This document shows, one piece after another, positions 24,861 to 34,590 of a DNA stretch of 64,000 nt. The translations under genes were made by a program, and so were the position numbers. The stretch comes from an uncultured Muribaculum sp. (lineage in GTDB: Bacteria > Bacteroidota > Bacteroidia > Bacteroidales > Muribaculaceae). Under the pieces are notes generated by a model that worked only from the letters and a program-made list of their open reading frames with translations, was not told the origin of the DNA and did no database searches. The stretch's first letter is position 1. Each line of letters opens with the position of its first letter. The stretch is taken from positions 1 through 64,000 of the forward strand of contig CAJUTE010000005.1 in assembly GCA_910589555.1 (NCBI GenBank), written 5' to 3'.

Positions 24861-27272
24861 TCAATTACCTTTCAGTTCGAACACCTGCTTAAGCCTGATA
24901 TCTTCTGAACTTGCCCCTATCATCACCTCAAATTCTCCCGGCTCGACAGTCCAGTTCATATTTTTATCCAGCAATTCAAGATCGGCAGGAGTGAGGGTGA
25001 AATGAATGGTCTTGGTTTCTCCGGGTTGCAACGCCACTTTTTCAAATCCACGTAACTGCGAATCATAAGTGACCACCGAACTGTACTTATCACGGAGATA
25101 AAGCTGCGCCACCTCTTCGCCAAAACGCTTGCCCACATTGGTCACGTCAACCGAAACATTGACATTGCCTTGTGTTCCGCTCTCGGGAGCATCAACCTTC
25201 AGATTGGAGTAATCAAACTGTGTATAGCTCAGTCCGTGTCCGAAAGGATACAATGCCCCGATCACGCGAGTGGTGCCGCTGCCGTTGGGTCCGCTCTTCG
25301 ACTGCTTGCCGTGTGAGCCCTTTTTAAACGGAAAATTATACTCCACCTGCCCCACCGACTTAGGGAATGTCACGGTGAGTTTGCCTGACGGGTTATTGTC
25401 TCCGAAAAGGGTCTCAGCGATTATCTCACCGCCTCGATAAGACGGGAACCAGGTTTCGAGGATAGCCGGCAACTTGGCATCCTCCCAGTTAATGGTGAGC
25501 GGCTGTCCGTTGATGAGCACAAGCACCACGGGCTTGCCGGTGGCATGAAGCACGCGCAACAACTCACGTTGATGCCCCGGCAACTCGAGCGATGTGCGTG
25601 AGCGGCTCTCACCCACCCTATACTCATCCTCGCCCATCACGGCAATAACGACATCAGCCTCCTTAGCCTTGTCGACAGCCGCCTGCATCATGCTGTCCTC
25701 AGCTTGCGTAAGTTCCACCGGCATCAATTCACTCGCCGGCCACAAGGCATCGACTATGTCGCATCCTTTCTCATAATTGACCACTGCCGAGCCCCCAAGA
25801 TAATCGCGCACACCTTTCAGCACGGATATTGTGGAAAGACCGTTGGGTCCGTAGCGGCTTTGCATGAAGTTATCCTCATCGGCAAGCGGACCCGTCACCA
25901 ACACATTTTTTATAACTTTTTTATCAAGCGGCAACAGATTGTTTTCATTCTTAAGCAACACCAACGACTGACGCTGCATATCCTTGACAAAATCGGGGTT
26001 CTTGTCGGCACCTACATATTTATCGGCATCAACGGGATTGACAGGATAGGGATTGTCGAAAAGTCCCATGCGGAATTTCACGCGAAGCACATCACGCACA
26101 CGCTGATCCACGGTCGACATGGCAAGTTTATTTTCTTCCACAAGCTTACGCACAGGAAGAATAAAATCGGAGGGCTTTGTAAAGTGGGTGCGCACATTCA
26201 ATCCCGCTTCAAGAGCCTGACGCACGGCATCCTCATAGGTAGAAGCCACCTGATGTTTCGTGTGGATAAACTCCACCGCCTCACTGTCGCTCACCACATA
26301 ACCGTCAAAACCATATTCACCACGAAGCAGCTCGGTCAAAAAATAGTGGCTTGCCGACACCGGTTCACCGTTCCAGTCATTGTAACTGCTCATCACACCC
26401 CACGGCTTGGCGCGGGTTATGACACGCTTAAACGGGAACAGATGTATCTCGTGCAATTCACGAGGAGTGACATGGGGATCGGTACGACACTTTCCGTCAC
26501 GTCCGCCTTTAGGTGTTCCATAGACAGCAAAATGCTTCAGGGTGGAGCCGATGCCATTGCTTTGGATTCCGTTCACCATCTCGCATCCAAGTTCCGACAC
26601 GAGATACGGATCCTCGCCATAGCACTCCAACACACGCCCCCAGCGTGGATCGCGCGCCACGTCGAGAATCGGAGCATATACGCTATGGTATCCCAACAGG
26701 CGAGCCTCTTTTCCGGCAATCTCTCCGGCACGACGCACAAGAGTGCGGTTCCAAGTGCTTCCCACCGCTATCGGCGCAGGCAGCGGAGTGGCAAGAGTGT
26801 GATTCAACCCGTGAATACCTTCATTGGAAAATTCCACCGGTATTCCCAGACGTGTCTCTTCCACAAACCACCGCTGCGTGTCATAAAGCGCTTTCACATG
26901 GCTTGAAAATGGCACGATGAGATGACGTGCTTTTGCAGCACCACGCCCCACGCCATTCAACTGCTCGTCGATATTGGCTATGCCATCTTTCCATATCTCG
27001 TTTTTCCATGACGGCATCGGCAGCGAGTCCTTCAACACTCGCCCATAGCCATAAAGAGTGGCAAGCTGACAACTTTTCTCCTCCAAAGTCATCTGTGAAA
27101 GCAAGTCGTCCACTCGCTTGTCAATAGGTTGTGATGGATCCTCATACACGTCCATCACACCATTTTTATTAAAATCAATCCATCCCTTATGATAGATTGA
27201 GCTCTTCTGAGCAAACACTCCCGGCGAGACACACAGCAGGAGCGACACAGCAATACATACTCTTTTCTTCAT
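24861..27272 (-). CDS. bglX: Glycoside hydrolase family 3 beta-glucosidase, periplasmic
   Basis: An 803-residue secreted enzyme that removes terminal beta-linked sugars. It has a signal peptide (1-21) and an EF-hand-like DFNKNGVMDVYED at 33-45. The GH3 (alpha/beta)8 domain follows with the family motif KHF at 246-248. The nucleophile Asp is at about 329 in VVSDSEAVEF. The (alpha/beta)6 domain carries VIAVMGEDEYRVGESRSR, and a fibronectin-III-like domain sits at the C-terminus (VDVTNVGKRFGEEVAQLYL). The Asp is followed by Ser instead of the commoner Trp or His, which alters the entry to the sugar site. The exact substrate is unknown. A minus-strand TATCTTTG box at 27321-27314 is the likely -7 element. 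There is no SusC/D pair, so this is not a classical utilisation locus. Confidence 0.92.
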   Translation of the reverse strand: MKKRVCIAVSLLLCVSPGVFAQKSSIYHKGWIDFNKNGVMDVYEDPSQPIDKRVDDLLSQMTLEEKSCQLATLYGYGRVLKDSLPMPSWKNEIWKDGIANIDEQLNGVGRGAAKARHLIVPFSSHVKALYDTQRWFVEETRLGIPVEFSNEGIHGLNHTLATPLPAPIAVGSTWNRTLVRRAGEIAGKEARLLGYHSVYAPILDVARDPRWGRVLECYGEDPYLVSELGCEMVNGIQSNGIGSTLKHFAVYGTPKGGRDGKCRTDPHVTPRELHEIHLFPFKRVITRAKPWGVMSSYNDWNGEPVSASHYFLTELLRGEYGFDGYVVSDSEAVEFIHTKHQVASTYEDAVRQALEAGLNVRTHFTKPSDFILPVRKLVEENKLAMSTVDQRVRDVLRVKFRMGLFDNPYPVNPVDADKYVGADKNPDFVKDMQRQSLVLLKNENNLLPLDKKVIKNVLVTGPLADEDNFMQSRYGPNGLSTISVLKGVRDYLGGSAVVNYEKGCDIVDALWPASELMPVELTQAEDSMMQAAVDKAKEADVVIAVMGEDEYRVGESRSRTSLELPGHQRELLRVLHATGKPVVLVLINGQPLTINWEDAKLPAILETWFPSYRGGEIIAETLFGDNNPSGKLTVTFPKSVGQVEYNFPFKKGSHGKQSKSGPNGSGTTRVIGALYPFGHGLSYTQFDYSNLKVDAPESGTQGNVNVSVDVTNVGKRFGEEVAQLYLRDKYSSVVTYDSQLRGFEKVALQPGETKTIHFTLTPADLELLDKNMNWTVEPGEFEVMIGASSEDIRLKQVFELKGN

Positions 27273-27313
27273 TGCGTGAATAAAACAGGATTAAAAATGC
27301 AAAAATCAATATA

Positions 27314-27321
27314 CAAAGATA
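27314..27321 (-). promoter_or_regulatory. Candidate -7 box for the GH3 gene
   Basis: TATCTTTG on the minus strand, 42 bp upstream of the start at 27272. The nearest TTTG upstream is 22 bases away, slightly long. This gap also separates the GH3 gene from the GLPGLI locus. Confidence 0.5.
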
Positions 27322-27363
27322 GCGCATTTCCCTATATTCACATCAAACTATCATAAAATATGT

Positions 27364-28188
27364 TCAATAGTCAGTTTCGATGAAGTCTACCTCTTCGCGT
27401 GATTTGTGGTTTATTGTATTGGCATTAGCTTGGATGGATATGCCAAGCCCGCTTAACTGAGCATTCATCTGCGACACGGGATTGTCGATCATCTTGCGTT
27501 TTGCCTTCAGAAGCTCTTTTCTGTCAATATTATCATAAGAATCCGAGGAATACACCGGGATTATATCTTTTGAAGAGGGCTGTATGCCGGTGGCAGCGAA
27601 TGTATATAATCCTGATTGATCAGATGCCTCCAATATTAATCCGGGAAGTCCGCCGAGTTTCCACGGACCATTCATCACAGGGATCTCAGTGGCAAACCAC
27701 ACAGTCCATTCGCGACCGTGAAACTGCGTTACCGCCATCTGGCATTCATAGCCCAACAGATTCTTGACGCTGTCACATATCTGCCAATTCCATTCCGGCA
27801 TCGGCTCCTCAGTCACATACTTGTCAAGACCATTGACATCATAGGTAGTCACTGTATTATCCCTTGATGATTTTATGACATAATAACGTCCGTCGCGTCG
27901 CGGCATCTTGTCCATCTTGCCGGCTGCAAATGCGCTACGCGTCATCTCCTTATATTTCGCGTTGCCTTCGGGCGTAGATTCCAGCGAATCGATATACTCG
28001 GTCATCGGGGAGTAAAATTTCGAGTCGATTGAATTGGCAATCAGGAGAAATTGATTGAACCTATCCACTTCGCCTGTTCTGAAGTTGGGCAAAGATGCAT
28101 TGTAGCTGACCTCAATGTCAGCTTTCCCTTGTGCCACAGCGGCTATCGTCGCGAAACACACGATTGTCAGTAGAATAACCTTTTTCAT
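27364..28188 (-). CDS. GLPGLI family protein (first of three)
   Basis: A 274-residue secreted protein from the ATG at 28188, which overlaps the receptor stop by 4 bp (ATGA) and gives a clean signal peptide ending near VAQG. The family signature is present as GPWKLGGLPGLILEA, preceded by GYECQMAVTQFHGREW and WFATEIPV. The GLPGLI family (TIGR01200) is restricted to Bacteroidetes and has no known function. It is translationally coupled to the TonB receptor upstream, which suggests the two work together at the outer membrane. It ends FIETDY, matching the tails of the other two GLPGLI proteins here. Confidence 0.9.
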   Translation of the reverse strand: MKKVILLTIVCFATIAAVAQGKADIEVSYNASLPNFRTGEVDRFNQFLLIANSIDSKFYSPMTEYIDSLESTPEGNAKYKEMTRSAFAAGKMDKMPRRDGRYYVIKSSRDNTVTTYDVNGLDKYVTEEPMPEWNWQICDSVKNLLGYECQMAVTQFHGREWTVWFATEIPVMNGPWKLGGLPGLILEASDQSGLYTFAATGIQPSSKDIIPVYSSDSYDNIDRKELLKAKRKMIDNPVSQMNAQLSGLGISIQANANTINHKSREEVDFIETDY

Positions 28189-30803
28189 TTTCTTAGTGAT
28201 ATTGATATAAGCAGCTCGCGTCCACGAAGCCATCGTTGTGACTCAAAGGATGACAGCTGGCTATAGGTAGTGTAATTGTAAGAGCGCTGGTCGAAGATAT
28301 TGCTTAGATTGGCTGAAAGTTCTAGCCGCTTGCTTAATTTATAAAGTAATTTGGTGTCGAGCAAAAACACATTCTTATACGTTTCCGACGTGAGTTCATT
28401 ACGATAATGTTCGCCCATGATGTGCCATTCCCATTTGGAGTGAGGCATGATATTTATGAGCAGCGAGTTCTCCATTCTGCCAAGCCAGGAATTTTTAAAG
28501 TTGTTCATTTCCAGCATGCTGTTGCTGAAATCTATTGCATAATCAAAGCTCATCCATCGAAGCGGAGCGCCACTTATTTTCGCCCCGACGCTCCACGATG
28601 TGCTGACTGAATTTACAGCCCGACTCTCTGAAAAAAGATGAGACTCATTGCGGTTGAACGACCCGCGCACACCGGCGCTTCCACGCATGAAGTCAAGAGT
28701 TTTTCCCACATTTCCATTTGCCATCAGCATCTTCCGGTCGCTATTCGCATCAATGTATGAATACATTATATAGTCGCCGTAGAGCTGCTGTTCCATGGTG
28801 TAAGGCAGGTGGGTCCATGATTGCATCACGAAAGCATTTACAAAAACGCCACGGCGAGTATGCTTATAAGCGAAATTAGCCGACAGATTCTGCGATGTAA
28901 TATTGTAAAAATCATCCACACCTCTATTAAATGAACGGTAGTCGGTCATGATATAGCCCGGATGAATCATATTAAGGTTCATGGGCGAACGCCCCGTTCC
29001 ACCGCGCAACCCGACCGAAAACCTATTATTGGGCTTCCAATTCACACTCAATGCCGGCGAGAAATAGAGTTCCGAGCGGTTGGCAAGCGCCTTGTCAAAA
29101 GTATAATTCACGAAGCTGACAGGCACGTCAAGCGAGAAGTCCACACGCTTCACCCAGTATTCAAGCTTAGGCTCGGCATACAGTGTAAAGTAATTTGTAT
29201 TAACCACATTTTCCACCTCTCCCACCGGCAGCGAGACGATAAATCGCGTATCAGCCATATCAGTATTCATCGAACGCAGATACCCTTTCACGCCACCCTC
29301 AAGGCTCACCGTCACTCCTTTCAGCGAGAAAGCGTAGGCTGCGCTCTCATGGGTATAGAAAGCATGGTCGCCTATATGCTGATGCAGATGATCACCGACA
29401 ATCGACACTTTCAGCGTCTGCGGCAATGACTCCCACTCATTATCGCTTTGGAAAGTGACAAGATGGTTGCCGTTGAAACGCTTAATCATTTTGAATTTAT
29501 TGGTAACGTAATAATCAGGCAAAGACACCGACTGATTGTTCGGCAAAGAGCCGGTGACACTAAGACGCACGTCATCCCAATCAACATTTGCCGAGAGCGT
29601 GTTGTTGATAAATGTAGTGCGCTGATTGACTTCATACACAAATTTTCCTGACAATGAATGAATGCGGTCACGACCATCCCGTTTTTCAGATATAATGCGG
29701 TCATCGCTTGTCAAATTATCGCCATTCCCGTCCGGATCCGCCACGAAATATGTGGTCGTATTTTCAGCTTGAGCCGTGACACGGTTGAAAGCATAGTCAA
29801 TCTGCGCCTTCAACTCGCCGCCGCGCACTTTCCACAGGCTGTTGGTAGACACAAGAACCGAACGATTGAAAAGCGTGCGTTTCTCTTTCAGCGACGGCAC
29901 TCCCGGCAATGACACGTCAACATAGCGGCTCAATGCGGTTTGGCGACGCGAGGCAAAGAAATCAGTGGCATGAGACGACAGATCCTCCCCTACATTATTT
30001 GTTTTAATGGTTGTGATATTCTGGAAACCGGGCATAACCGCCATCGCAAATATTTCACCGTCCCACACGACACCTTCCGGTTGCCACGAGCAGCCTGCTC
30101 CGGCATCGCCATGAAAAGTCCATGTGGCTTTTGCCTTATTTTTAAGTTTAAGATTAATCGCCGCCTTATCGGAAAAACTTATTCCGGAAAGCACCTGCAT
30201 GGGCTGATGATTCTCCATCACCTCCACAGCACCTACATCATCGTGGCTTATGCCATTGGTGGCTATGCCATATTTCCCGCCGAGAAGATCAGAACCCTCG
30301 ATGTAGAATTTGTTGATATCCTCACCCTGATACTGAATCTTTCCGCTCTTTGCAACATCAATGCCCGGCATACGCTTCAACACGTCGCCAATGCTGCGAT
30401 CCTGAGCCTGCGCGAAGCTGCCTACATTGTATGTGATGGTGTCGCCCTGTTCACGAATGCGGTCAGCTTTCACGGCAACCTCCTTCAGAACCGTCGCCGC
30501 CACTTCCATTTTTACTGTCAAGGGAAATTTAGCCGAATCAAGATTTATGGTCTGCTTGGCAAAACTCATCATAGCCACGTCGACAGTATATCCTTTTAGT
30601 TCAGGCACCGATAACGAGAACTCGCCTTTGGCATCGGAAGTTGCAAACTTCTTTATCTTGCCCTCAGCATTTCTCAGAACTATTGACGCACCTGCCAACG
30701 GAGTGTCAGGACCCTTTTCCAGGACTATCCCCGACACATTGACCTGCGCAATTCCGACAAGTGCAGTCAAAAGAAACAATGTCACACACAACCGCCTGCT
30801 CAT
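28185..30803 (-). CDS. TonB-dependent receptor with carboxypeptidase-like domain (GLPGLI-associated)
   Basis: An 872-residue outer-membrane protein with signal peptide (about 1-19). A carboxypeptidase-regulatory-like beta domain lies at about 22-105 (VNVSGIVLEKGPDTPLAGAS). The plug region is at about 115-225 (ILKEVAVKADRI variant, GDVLKRMPGIDVAKSGKIQY, YIEGSDLLGGKYGIATNGI), then a beta-barrel ending GRELLISISLRK. This type of receptor is the usual neighbour of GLPGLI genes in Bacteroidetes. Its cargo is unknown. It lies 8 bp downstream of a small lipoprotein gene and overlaps the GLPGLI gene downstream. Confidence 0.88.
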   Translation of the reverse strand: MSRRLCVTLFLLTALVGIAQVNVSGIVLEKGPDTPLAGASIVLRNAEGKIKKFATSDAKGEFSLSVPELKGYTVDVAMMSFAKQTINLDSAKFPLTVKMEVAATVLKEVAVKADRIREQGDTITYNVGSFAQAQDRSIGDVLKRMPGIDVAKSGKIQYQGEDINKFYIEGSDLLGGKYGIATNGISHDDVGAVEVMENHQPMQVLSGISFSDKAAINLKLKNKAKATWTFHGDAGAGCSWQPEGVVWDGEIFAMAVMPGFQNITTIKTNNVGEDLSSHATDFFASRRQTALSRYVDVSLPGVPSLKEKRTLFNRSVLVSTNSLWKVRGGELKAQIDYAFNRVTAQAENTTTYFVADPDGNGDNLTSDDRIISEKRDGRDRIHSLSGKFVYEVNQRTTFINNTLSANVDWDDVRLSVTGSLPNNQSVSLPDYYVTNKFKMIKRFNGNHLVTFQSDNEWESLPQTLKVSIVGDHLHQHIGDHAFYTHESAAYAFSLKGVTVSLEGGVKGYLRSMNTDMADTRFIVSLPVGEVENVVNTNYFTLYAEPKLEYWVKRVDFSLDVPVSFVNYTFDKALANRSELYFSPALSVNWKPNNRFSVGLRGGTGRSPMNLNMIHPGYIMTDYRSFNRGVDDFYNITSQNLSANFAYKHTRRGVFVNAFVMQSWTHLPYTMEQQLYGDYIMYSYIDANSDRKMLMANGNVGKTLDFMRGSAGVRGSFNRNESHLFSESRAVNSVSTSWSVGAKISGAPLRWMSFDYAIDFSNSMLEMNNFKNSWLGRMENSLLINIMPHSKWEWHIMGEHYRNELTSETYKNVFLLDTKLLYKLSKRLELSANLSNIFDQRSYNYTTYSQLSSFESQRWLRGRELLISISLRK

Positions 30804-30811
30804 AGAGCTAG

Positions 30812-31261
30812 TTATTTACGAGCCTTGAATTTATACCGTCGATTATCCTGCGACGGATATATGACCGGATCTTGCTGAGCGGATGTGACCCACAGTTCAT
30901 CAGGAGTAAGCTTCTCAATAAGCCAATAACCTTCAATATAACCGGTCATGCGAATCACGGAAAAATTTGCCGTAGTGAATGACCATTGAAAATATCCGGT
31001 TCCGTCCTTCTTCTCGGTGTCAATCCATGACCCCTTGGCAAACCATCCTTTCCCGGTGCGTTCAAATCTATAGATATCCGTATCAGTTTCAAATGTGCTT
31101 TCGCCAAGAGCTCCATAGTCGGCCCATGTCATGAGCCACTCCACATCGGTCAGCAGCTCGACAGTGGTCTGTTGATCATCCTCAAGATAACCCGAACGCT
31201 CCTCACACGAAGCAAAGACCATGAGCAGCAAGACTGCCAGAGCTCCTGATATCAATTTCAT
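30812..31261 (-). CDS. Small lipoprotein in the GLPGLI locus, unknown function
   Basis: A 149-residue lipoprotein (lipobox FASC, Cys19). The mature part is beta-rich with several Trp (VEWLMTWADYG, GKGWFAKGSWID, GYFQWSFTTANFSVIR, YIEGYWLIEKLTPDELWV), resembling a small lipocalin-like sheet. I do not recognise a named family. It is 8 bp upstream of the TonB receptor, so it may be an accessory surface lipoprotein of that receptor. A candidate -7 box (TATCTTTG, minus, 31336-31329) lies upstream. Confidence 0.75.
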   Translation of the reverse strand: MKLISGALAVLLLMVFASCEERSGYLEDDQQTTVELLTDVEWLMTWADYGALGESTFETDTDIYRFERTGKGWFAKGSWIDTEKKDGTGYFQWSFTTANFSVIRMTGYIEGYWLIEKLTPDELWVTSAQQDPVIYPSQDNRRYKFKARK

Positions 31262-31328
31262 ACTGATCGAAATATAATGATTTGCCTATTACTTTTTCCA
31301 ACACTTGACAGAACTGAATCTACCACGG

Positions 31329-31336
31329 CAAAGATA
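31329..31336 (-). promoter_or_regulatory. Candidate -7 box for the lipoprotein-receptor-GLPGLI unit
   Basis: TATCTTTG on the minus strand in the 149-bp gap between the second GLPGLI gene and the lipoprotein. It would make the lipoprotein, receptor and first GLPGLI gene a separate transcript from the other two GLPGLI genes. No matching -33 was identified. Confidence 0.45.
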
Positions 31337-31410
31337 ATGATAATATTTCATATTAACCGATTATTAATAAATAATTCATCAAGCAAAAGCCACATATCAA
31401 AATGAATTTA

Positions 31411-32259
31411 TCAGTGATAATCGGTTTCGATGAGGTCAAAATAAGTTGTTCTCCTGTTTTCAAGATTTACTTGCCCACCTGTCATCGCTCCAATCTGAGA
31501 CGCCCTATTCTGCCGACCATAATTTTTCATCTTCAAAAATGCCTTACGATTTGAATCGAAATATTTATCTTGATCGAAGACAGATTTAAGCACTTCCTCA
31601 GATTGTTGCAATCCTTTTATCTCAAATTTAAACAATCCATCGCAAGTTTCAGCTTCCATTATCAAACCCGGGAGTCCGCACAATTGCCACGGACCATCCT
31701 GAACAGGGATATCGGGAGCGAACCATGCGTGCCACTTTCGTCCATGATAATCTGCAACTGCGTTCAAACATTCATATCCCAATATATTTTTTATAGAATC
31801 CCCGATTTCCCAAACAAGATCCGCCATTGCCACATTATAACGATAGCGATCACCAGCCCTATCCCACACCTGTATAATGCCGGTGTCAAAATCCTTAAAG
31901 TCAATTCTTGCCGATTCTGACATCATTCCATTCTTTTCTAATATTTCAAAATATGACTTGCCTGAAGAAACAGCTTCATTCAAAGCATCCACGTTAACCT
32001 GATCATACACAAGTTTCCCTACCGGATCATGCATAAGCGAATCAACATAATATGTGCGGGGATTATAATAGCAGGAATACCCCGGAGCTACCTGCAAAAT
32101 AAAATCATACTTCGTCATAATGGTATCTCCCTCACTTGTCAAATGTGACTTAGTGGTTTCGGAATATTCAACCTTAATCAAAGACTTCGGTCTTTCATCA
32201 GCAAATAATATATTTATTGCGACAAAAGCAGATAGCAGCATCGAGGCAAGCCGTTTCAT
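31411..32259 (-). CDS. GLPGLI family protein (second of three)
   Basis: A 282-residue secreted protein, signal peptide about 1-20. It has the same core as its neighbours: GYECLNAVADYHGRKW, WFAPDIPVQDGPWQLCGLPGLIMEA, and a Tyr-rich N-terminal half (YYNPRTYYVDSL). It ends FDLIETDYH. Only 6 bp separate it from the third GLPGLI gene, so these two form a tight pair, probably by local duplication and divergence. Confidence 0.9.
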   Translation of the reverse strand: MKRLASMLLSAFVAINILFADERPKSLIKVEYSETTKSHLTSEGDTIMTKYDFILQVAPGYSCYYNPRTYYVDSLMHDPVGKLVYDQVNVDALNEAVSSGKSYFEILEKNGMMSESARIDFKDFDTGIIQVWDRAGDRYRYNVAMADLVWEIGDSIKNILGYECLNAVADYHGRKWHAWFAPDIPVQDGPWQLCGLPGLIMEAETCDGLFKFEIKGLQQSEEVLKSVFDQDKYFDSNRKAFLKMKNYGRQNRASQIGAMTGGQVNLENRRTTYFDLIETDYH

Positions 32260-32265
32260 AATTTA

Positions 32266-33123
32266 TCAGTGATAATCGGTTTCAAGAAAATCTATCTTTG
32301 ACTCTTCATCAGTCAGCATGTGGTCGGTGCCAAGATTCAACCCAACTTCTGCTCCGGCAAGAGAAGAGCTGTGGTCGGTGCCGTAGCGTTTGGTTCTCAA
32401 CATCTCAATACGGTTCATCTTATCATAATTCCGATACGGGTATATCGAATATATCTCCTGATTGGAACGCTCAATTCCTGTAGCGACAAACCAATGCTGC
32501 CCCAATGACTCTCTCGCTTCAAGAATAAGCCCGGGCAACCCGATGAGTTTCCATGGACCCTCCTGAATCGGAACATCGGGAGCGAACCATGCAGTCCAAT
32601 GCCGTCCATGATAATCAGCTTCAGCTATCACACATTCGTATCCCAGAATCATTTTCACAGAATCGCCTATCTCCCATTCTATCCTGTCGATCGGATCGGC
32701 ATAACAAGCGAAATCAAGTGGTCCTACCGCGTCATAAACACGCGTCTCATTTTCATCACGCAAACGGAAAACATAGAGATGGATCTTATAAACCACGTTG
32801 TTCATAAAACTTTCATCCTTCGTCTCCCAATACTTTTTAAATGCCGCATCAAATATTTTGCGTGCTTTATTTCTGCCTGAAGGAGAGGATTGCAAAGAAT
32901 CTTTATATTCAGTATGGGGGCAATAGAATTTTGCCTGCGATTGATTGGCAAGCAGCACGAAAGGGATATCTTTTTCTACAATGCCGTCAGAACCGCGCAC
33001 TAAAGTTTCATGATAGGTGTAACCCACCTTTATATCGGCACGCGGATACACCTTCTTCTTCGCCGATGTCACACATACAGAAAAAAGAAGTATGCTTATA
33101 GCCACAAGTGTTTTTCGTTTCAT
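32266..33123 (-). CDS. GLPGLI family protein (third of three)
   Basis: A 285-residue secreted protein with signal peptide about 1-21. Signature GPWKLIGLPGLILEA, preceded by GYECVIAEADYHGRHW and WFAPDVPIQEG. It ends FLETDYH, almost identical to the second copy's tail although the segments just before the tail differ. First gene of the locus as transcribed. The upstream gap to 33242 shows no convincing TAnnTTTG box. Confidence 0.9.
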   Translation of the reverse strand: MKRKTLVAISILLFSVCVTSAKKKVYPRADIKVGYTYHETLVRGSDGIVEKDIPFVLLANQSQAKFYCPHTEYKDSLQSSPSGRNKARKIFDAAFKKYWETKDESFMNNVVYKIHLYVFRLRDENETRVYDAVGPLDFACYADPIDRIEWEIGDSVKMILGYECVIAEADYHGRHWTAWFAPDVPIQEGPWKLIGLPGLILEARESLGQHWFVATGIERSNQEIYSIYPYRNYDKMNRIEMLRTKRYGTDHSSSLAGAEVGLNLGTDHMLTDEESKIDFLETDYH

Positions 33124-33241
33124 ATATAGTCCTATTTAATTTTAATAAATTCATTTACTCCAAGAGCGAATTGCCGGATAGTGAGCATTTCTCTGCCATT
33201 AAATTTTGAAAAATAATACATCCTTTATCAACTGATTAAGA

Positions 33242-34417
33242 TTACTGATTTTTAGACTTGTTTATTTCTTCTTCCACCAATCTCACTCTTGCCTGTAGCT
33301 CCTCTGCCGATGGCAACAGTTCCGATACAGAAGCAATTCGCACGTTATCATAGGATGAAACACCCATGGGCGTATTAATCCCCTTGAATGACCAACGAAC
33401 ATCCGTTTCATCTTTATCGCTGCATATCAATAGTCCAATAGTAGGATTATCATCCTCTCCTTTAATAAGTTCATCAACAGCATTAACATAATAGTTGAGT
33501 TTTCCTGCAAATTCAGGATCGAACGGTACAACCTTTAATTCTACAACTATGTATGACTTTAGACGAATATGATAAAACAGCATGTCAATTTTGCGAGTGC
33601 GACCACCTACTACCAGTTGAATCTGACGTCCAACGAAAGCAAAACCGGTTCCAAGTTCCAACAGAAATCGTGTTATGTTCTTCTCAAGGGCTGCCTCAAG
33701 ATGCTCTTCCTTATAGTCGACAGGCACAGTAATAAATCCGAAATCATAATTTTCTTTTGTAATTTCCTGTGCCAATCGGCTTTGAGCCTCTGGCAAACGC
33801 TCAGAAAAATTACTTATTGCATTTCCTTGTGTACGATAAAGATTAGCCTTCAGCGCATTATCCAATGTTGATCGACTCCACCCGTCGGAGATGCATTTTT
33901 TAAGATAAAAGATTGCTTCATCATCTGACTTACACTTAGTTATTATATTGACTTGATGACGCCACGGCACAAGACCAAGAGCCTGCGGAAAATCAATCTC
34001 TCCATCATGATGAAACTGCCTTATTAATGACTGATTGACTTCATGATGCAATTCTCCACCAAGTTGGTGGAGTTTTTCAATTGTTTGGATCGATGAGAAA
34101 AAAAGATACCATTTCTTCATCGCCCAAAGATTTGTCGTGCCAAAACCTTTATCGTTAGGAAACGCTTCCTGCAAATCAAAACTAAGCTGCTCAACAACCC
34201 CTGCACCCCAGCGTTCTTCTGCCTTGCGAACAACAAGATCTCGCCCTACACTCCAATTAAACCTGAGCTTTTCAAGATTTACTTTAACCGCCGCCTTGAT
34301 TTGCGCCGAGAGATAACGATGCTTAATCTCAGAAAACCAACAAGCATAGTCTGCATCAATTCTAAAATTTTTCACCTTGACAATATGAGGCTCATTGTTT
34401 GAAATAGCATCACTCAT
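33242..34417 (-). CDS. DUF1016/YhcG-type PDDEXK nuclease
   Basis: A 391-residue cytoplasmic protein. The N-terminal half (about 30-215) is the DUF1016 domain (RYLSAQIKAAVKVN, NWSVGRDLVV, FPNDKGFGTTNLWAMKKWYLFF). The C-terminal half carries a PDDEXK nuclease core with Asp278 in KIDMLFYH and Glu293-Leu-Lys295 in VVELKV, then YVNAVDE. Members are found scattered in accessory regions and are suspected of roles in defence or DNA processing; no function is established. It stands alone here, between the GLPGLI locus and mutS2, with AT-richer sequence than mutS2. It may have been acquired. Confidence 0.85.
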   Translation of the reverse strand: MSDAISNNEPHIVKVKNFRIDADYACWFSEIKHRYLSAQIKAAVKVNLEKLRFNWSVGRDLVVRKAEERWGAGVVEQLSFDLQEAFPNDKGFGTTNLWAMKKWYLFFSSIQTIEKLHQLGGELHHEVNQSLIRQFHHDGEIDFPQALGLVPWRHQVNIITKCKSDDEAIFYLKKCISDGWSRSTLDNALKANLYRTQGNAISNFSERLPEAQSRLAQEITKENYDFGFITVPVDYKEEHLEAALEKNITRFLLELGTGFAFVGRQIQLVVGGRTRKIDMLFYHIRLKSYIVVELKVVPFDPEFAGKLNYYVNAVDELIKGEDDNPTIGLLICSDKDETDVRWSFKGINTPMGVSSYDNVRIASVSELLPSAEELQARVRLVEEEINKSKNQ

Positions 34418-34590
34418 AACAATACAATGTTAAAAGACCCTTGATTTATTTTCAAACACCTTGTTAATTCAGGTTCGCATAATATAATAGGAAACATTAG
34501 CTTTGCAAACTGTGTCAATGAGCACTTCAAGTGTGCAGAAAATGCGGAAAGCAATACAAGCAAAATGGTCAAGATTGATTGAGGTTTCAT
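34414..34590 (-). CDS. Possible small secreted peptide or gene remnant
   Basis: A frame of 58 codons from the ATG at 34590 begins with a convincing signal-like segment (MKPQSILTILLVLLSAFSA) but the rest resembles nothing I know. It overlaps the start of the nuclease gene by 4 bp. It may be a truncated 5' end of a lost secreted-protein gene or chance. The rest of the 270-bp gap to mutS2 is AT-rich without a clear signal. Confidence 0.25.
   Translation of the reverse strand: MKPQSILTILLVLLSAFSAHLKCSLTQFAKLMFPIILCEPELTRCLKINQGSFNIVLL

Noticed and set aside
25704..26906. 400-codon open frame opposite the GH3 gene
   Set aside because: Antisense shadow: it lies wholly inside an intact, well-recognised GH3 gene and has an atypical His/Ile/Arg-rich composition.
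29940..30599. 219-codon open frame opposite the TonB receptor
   Set aside because: Shadow of the receptor gene; no recognisable domains or start context.
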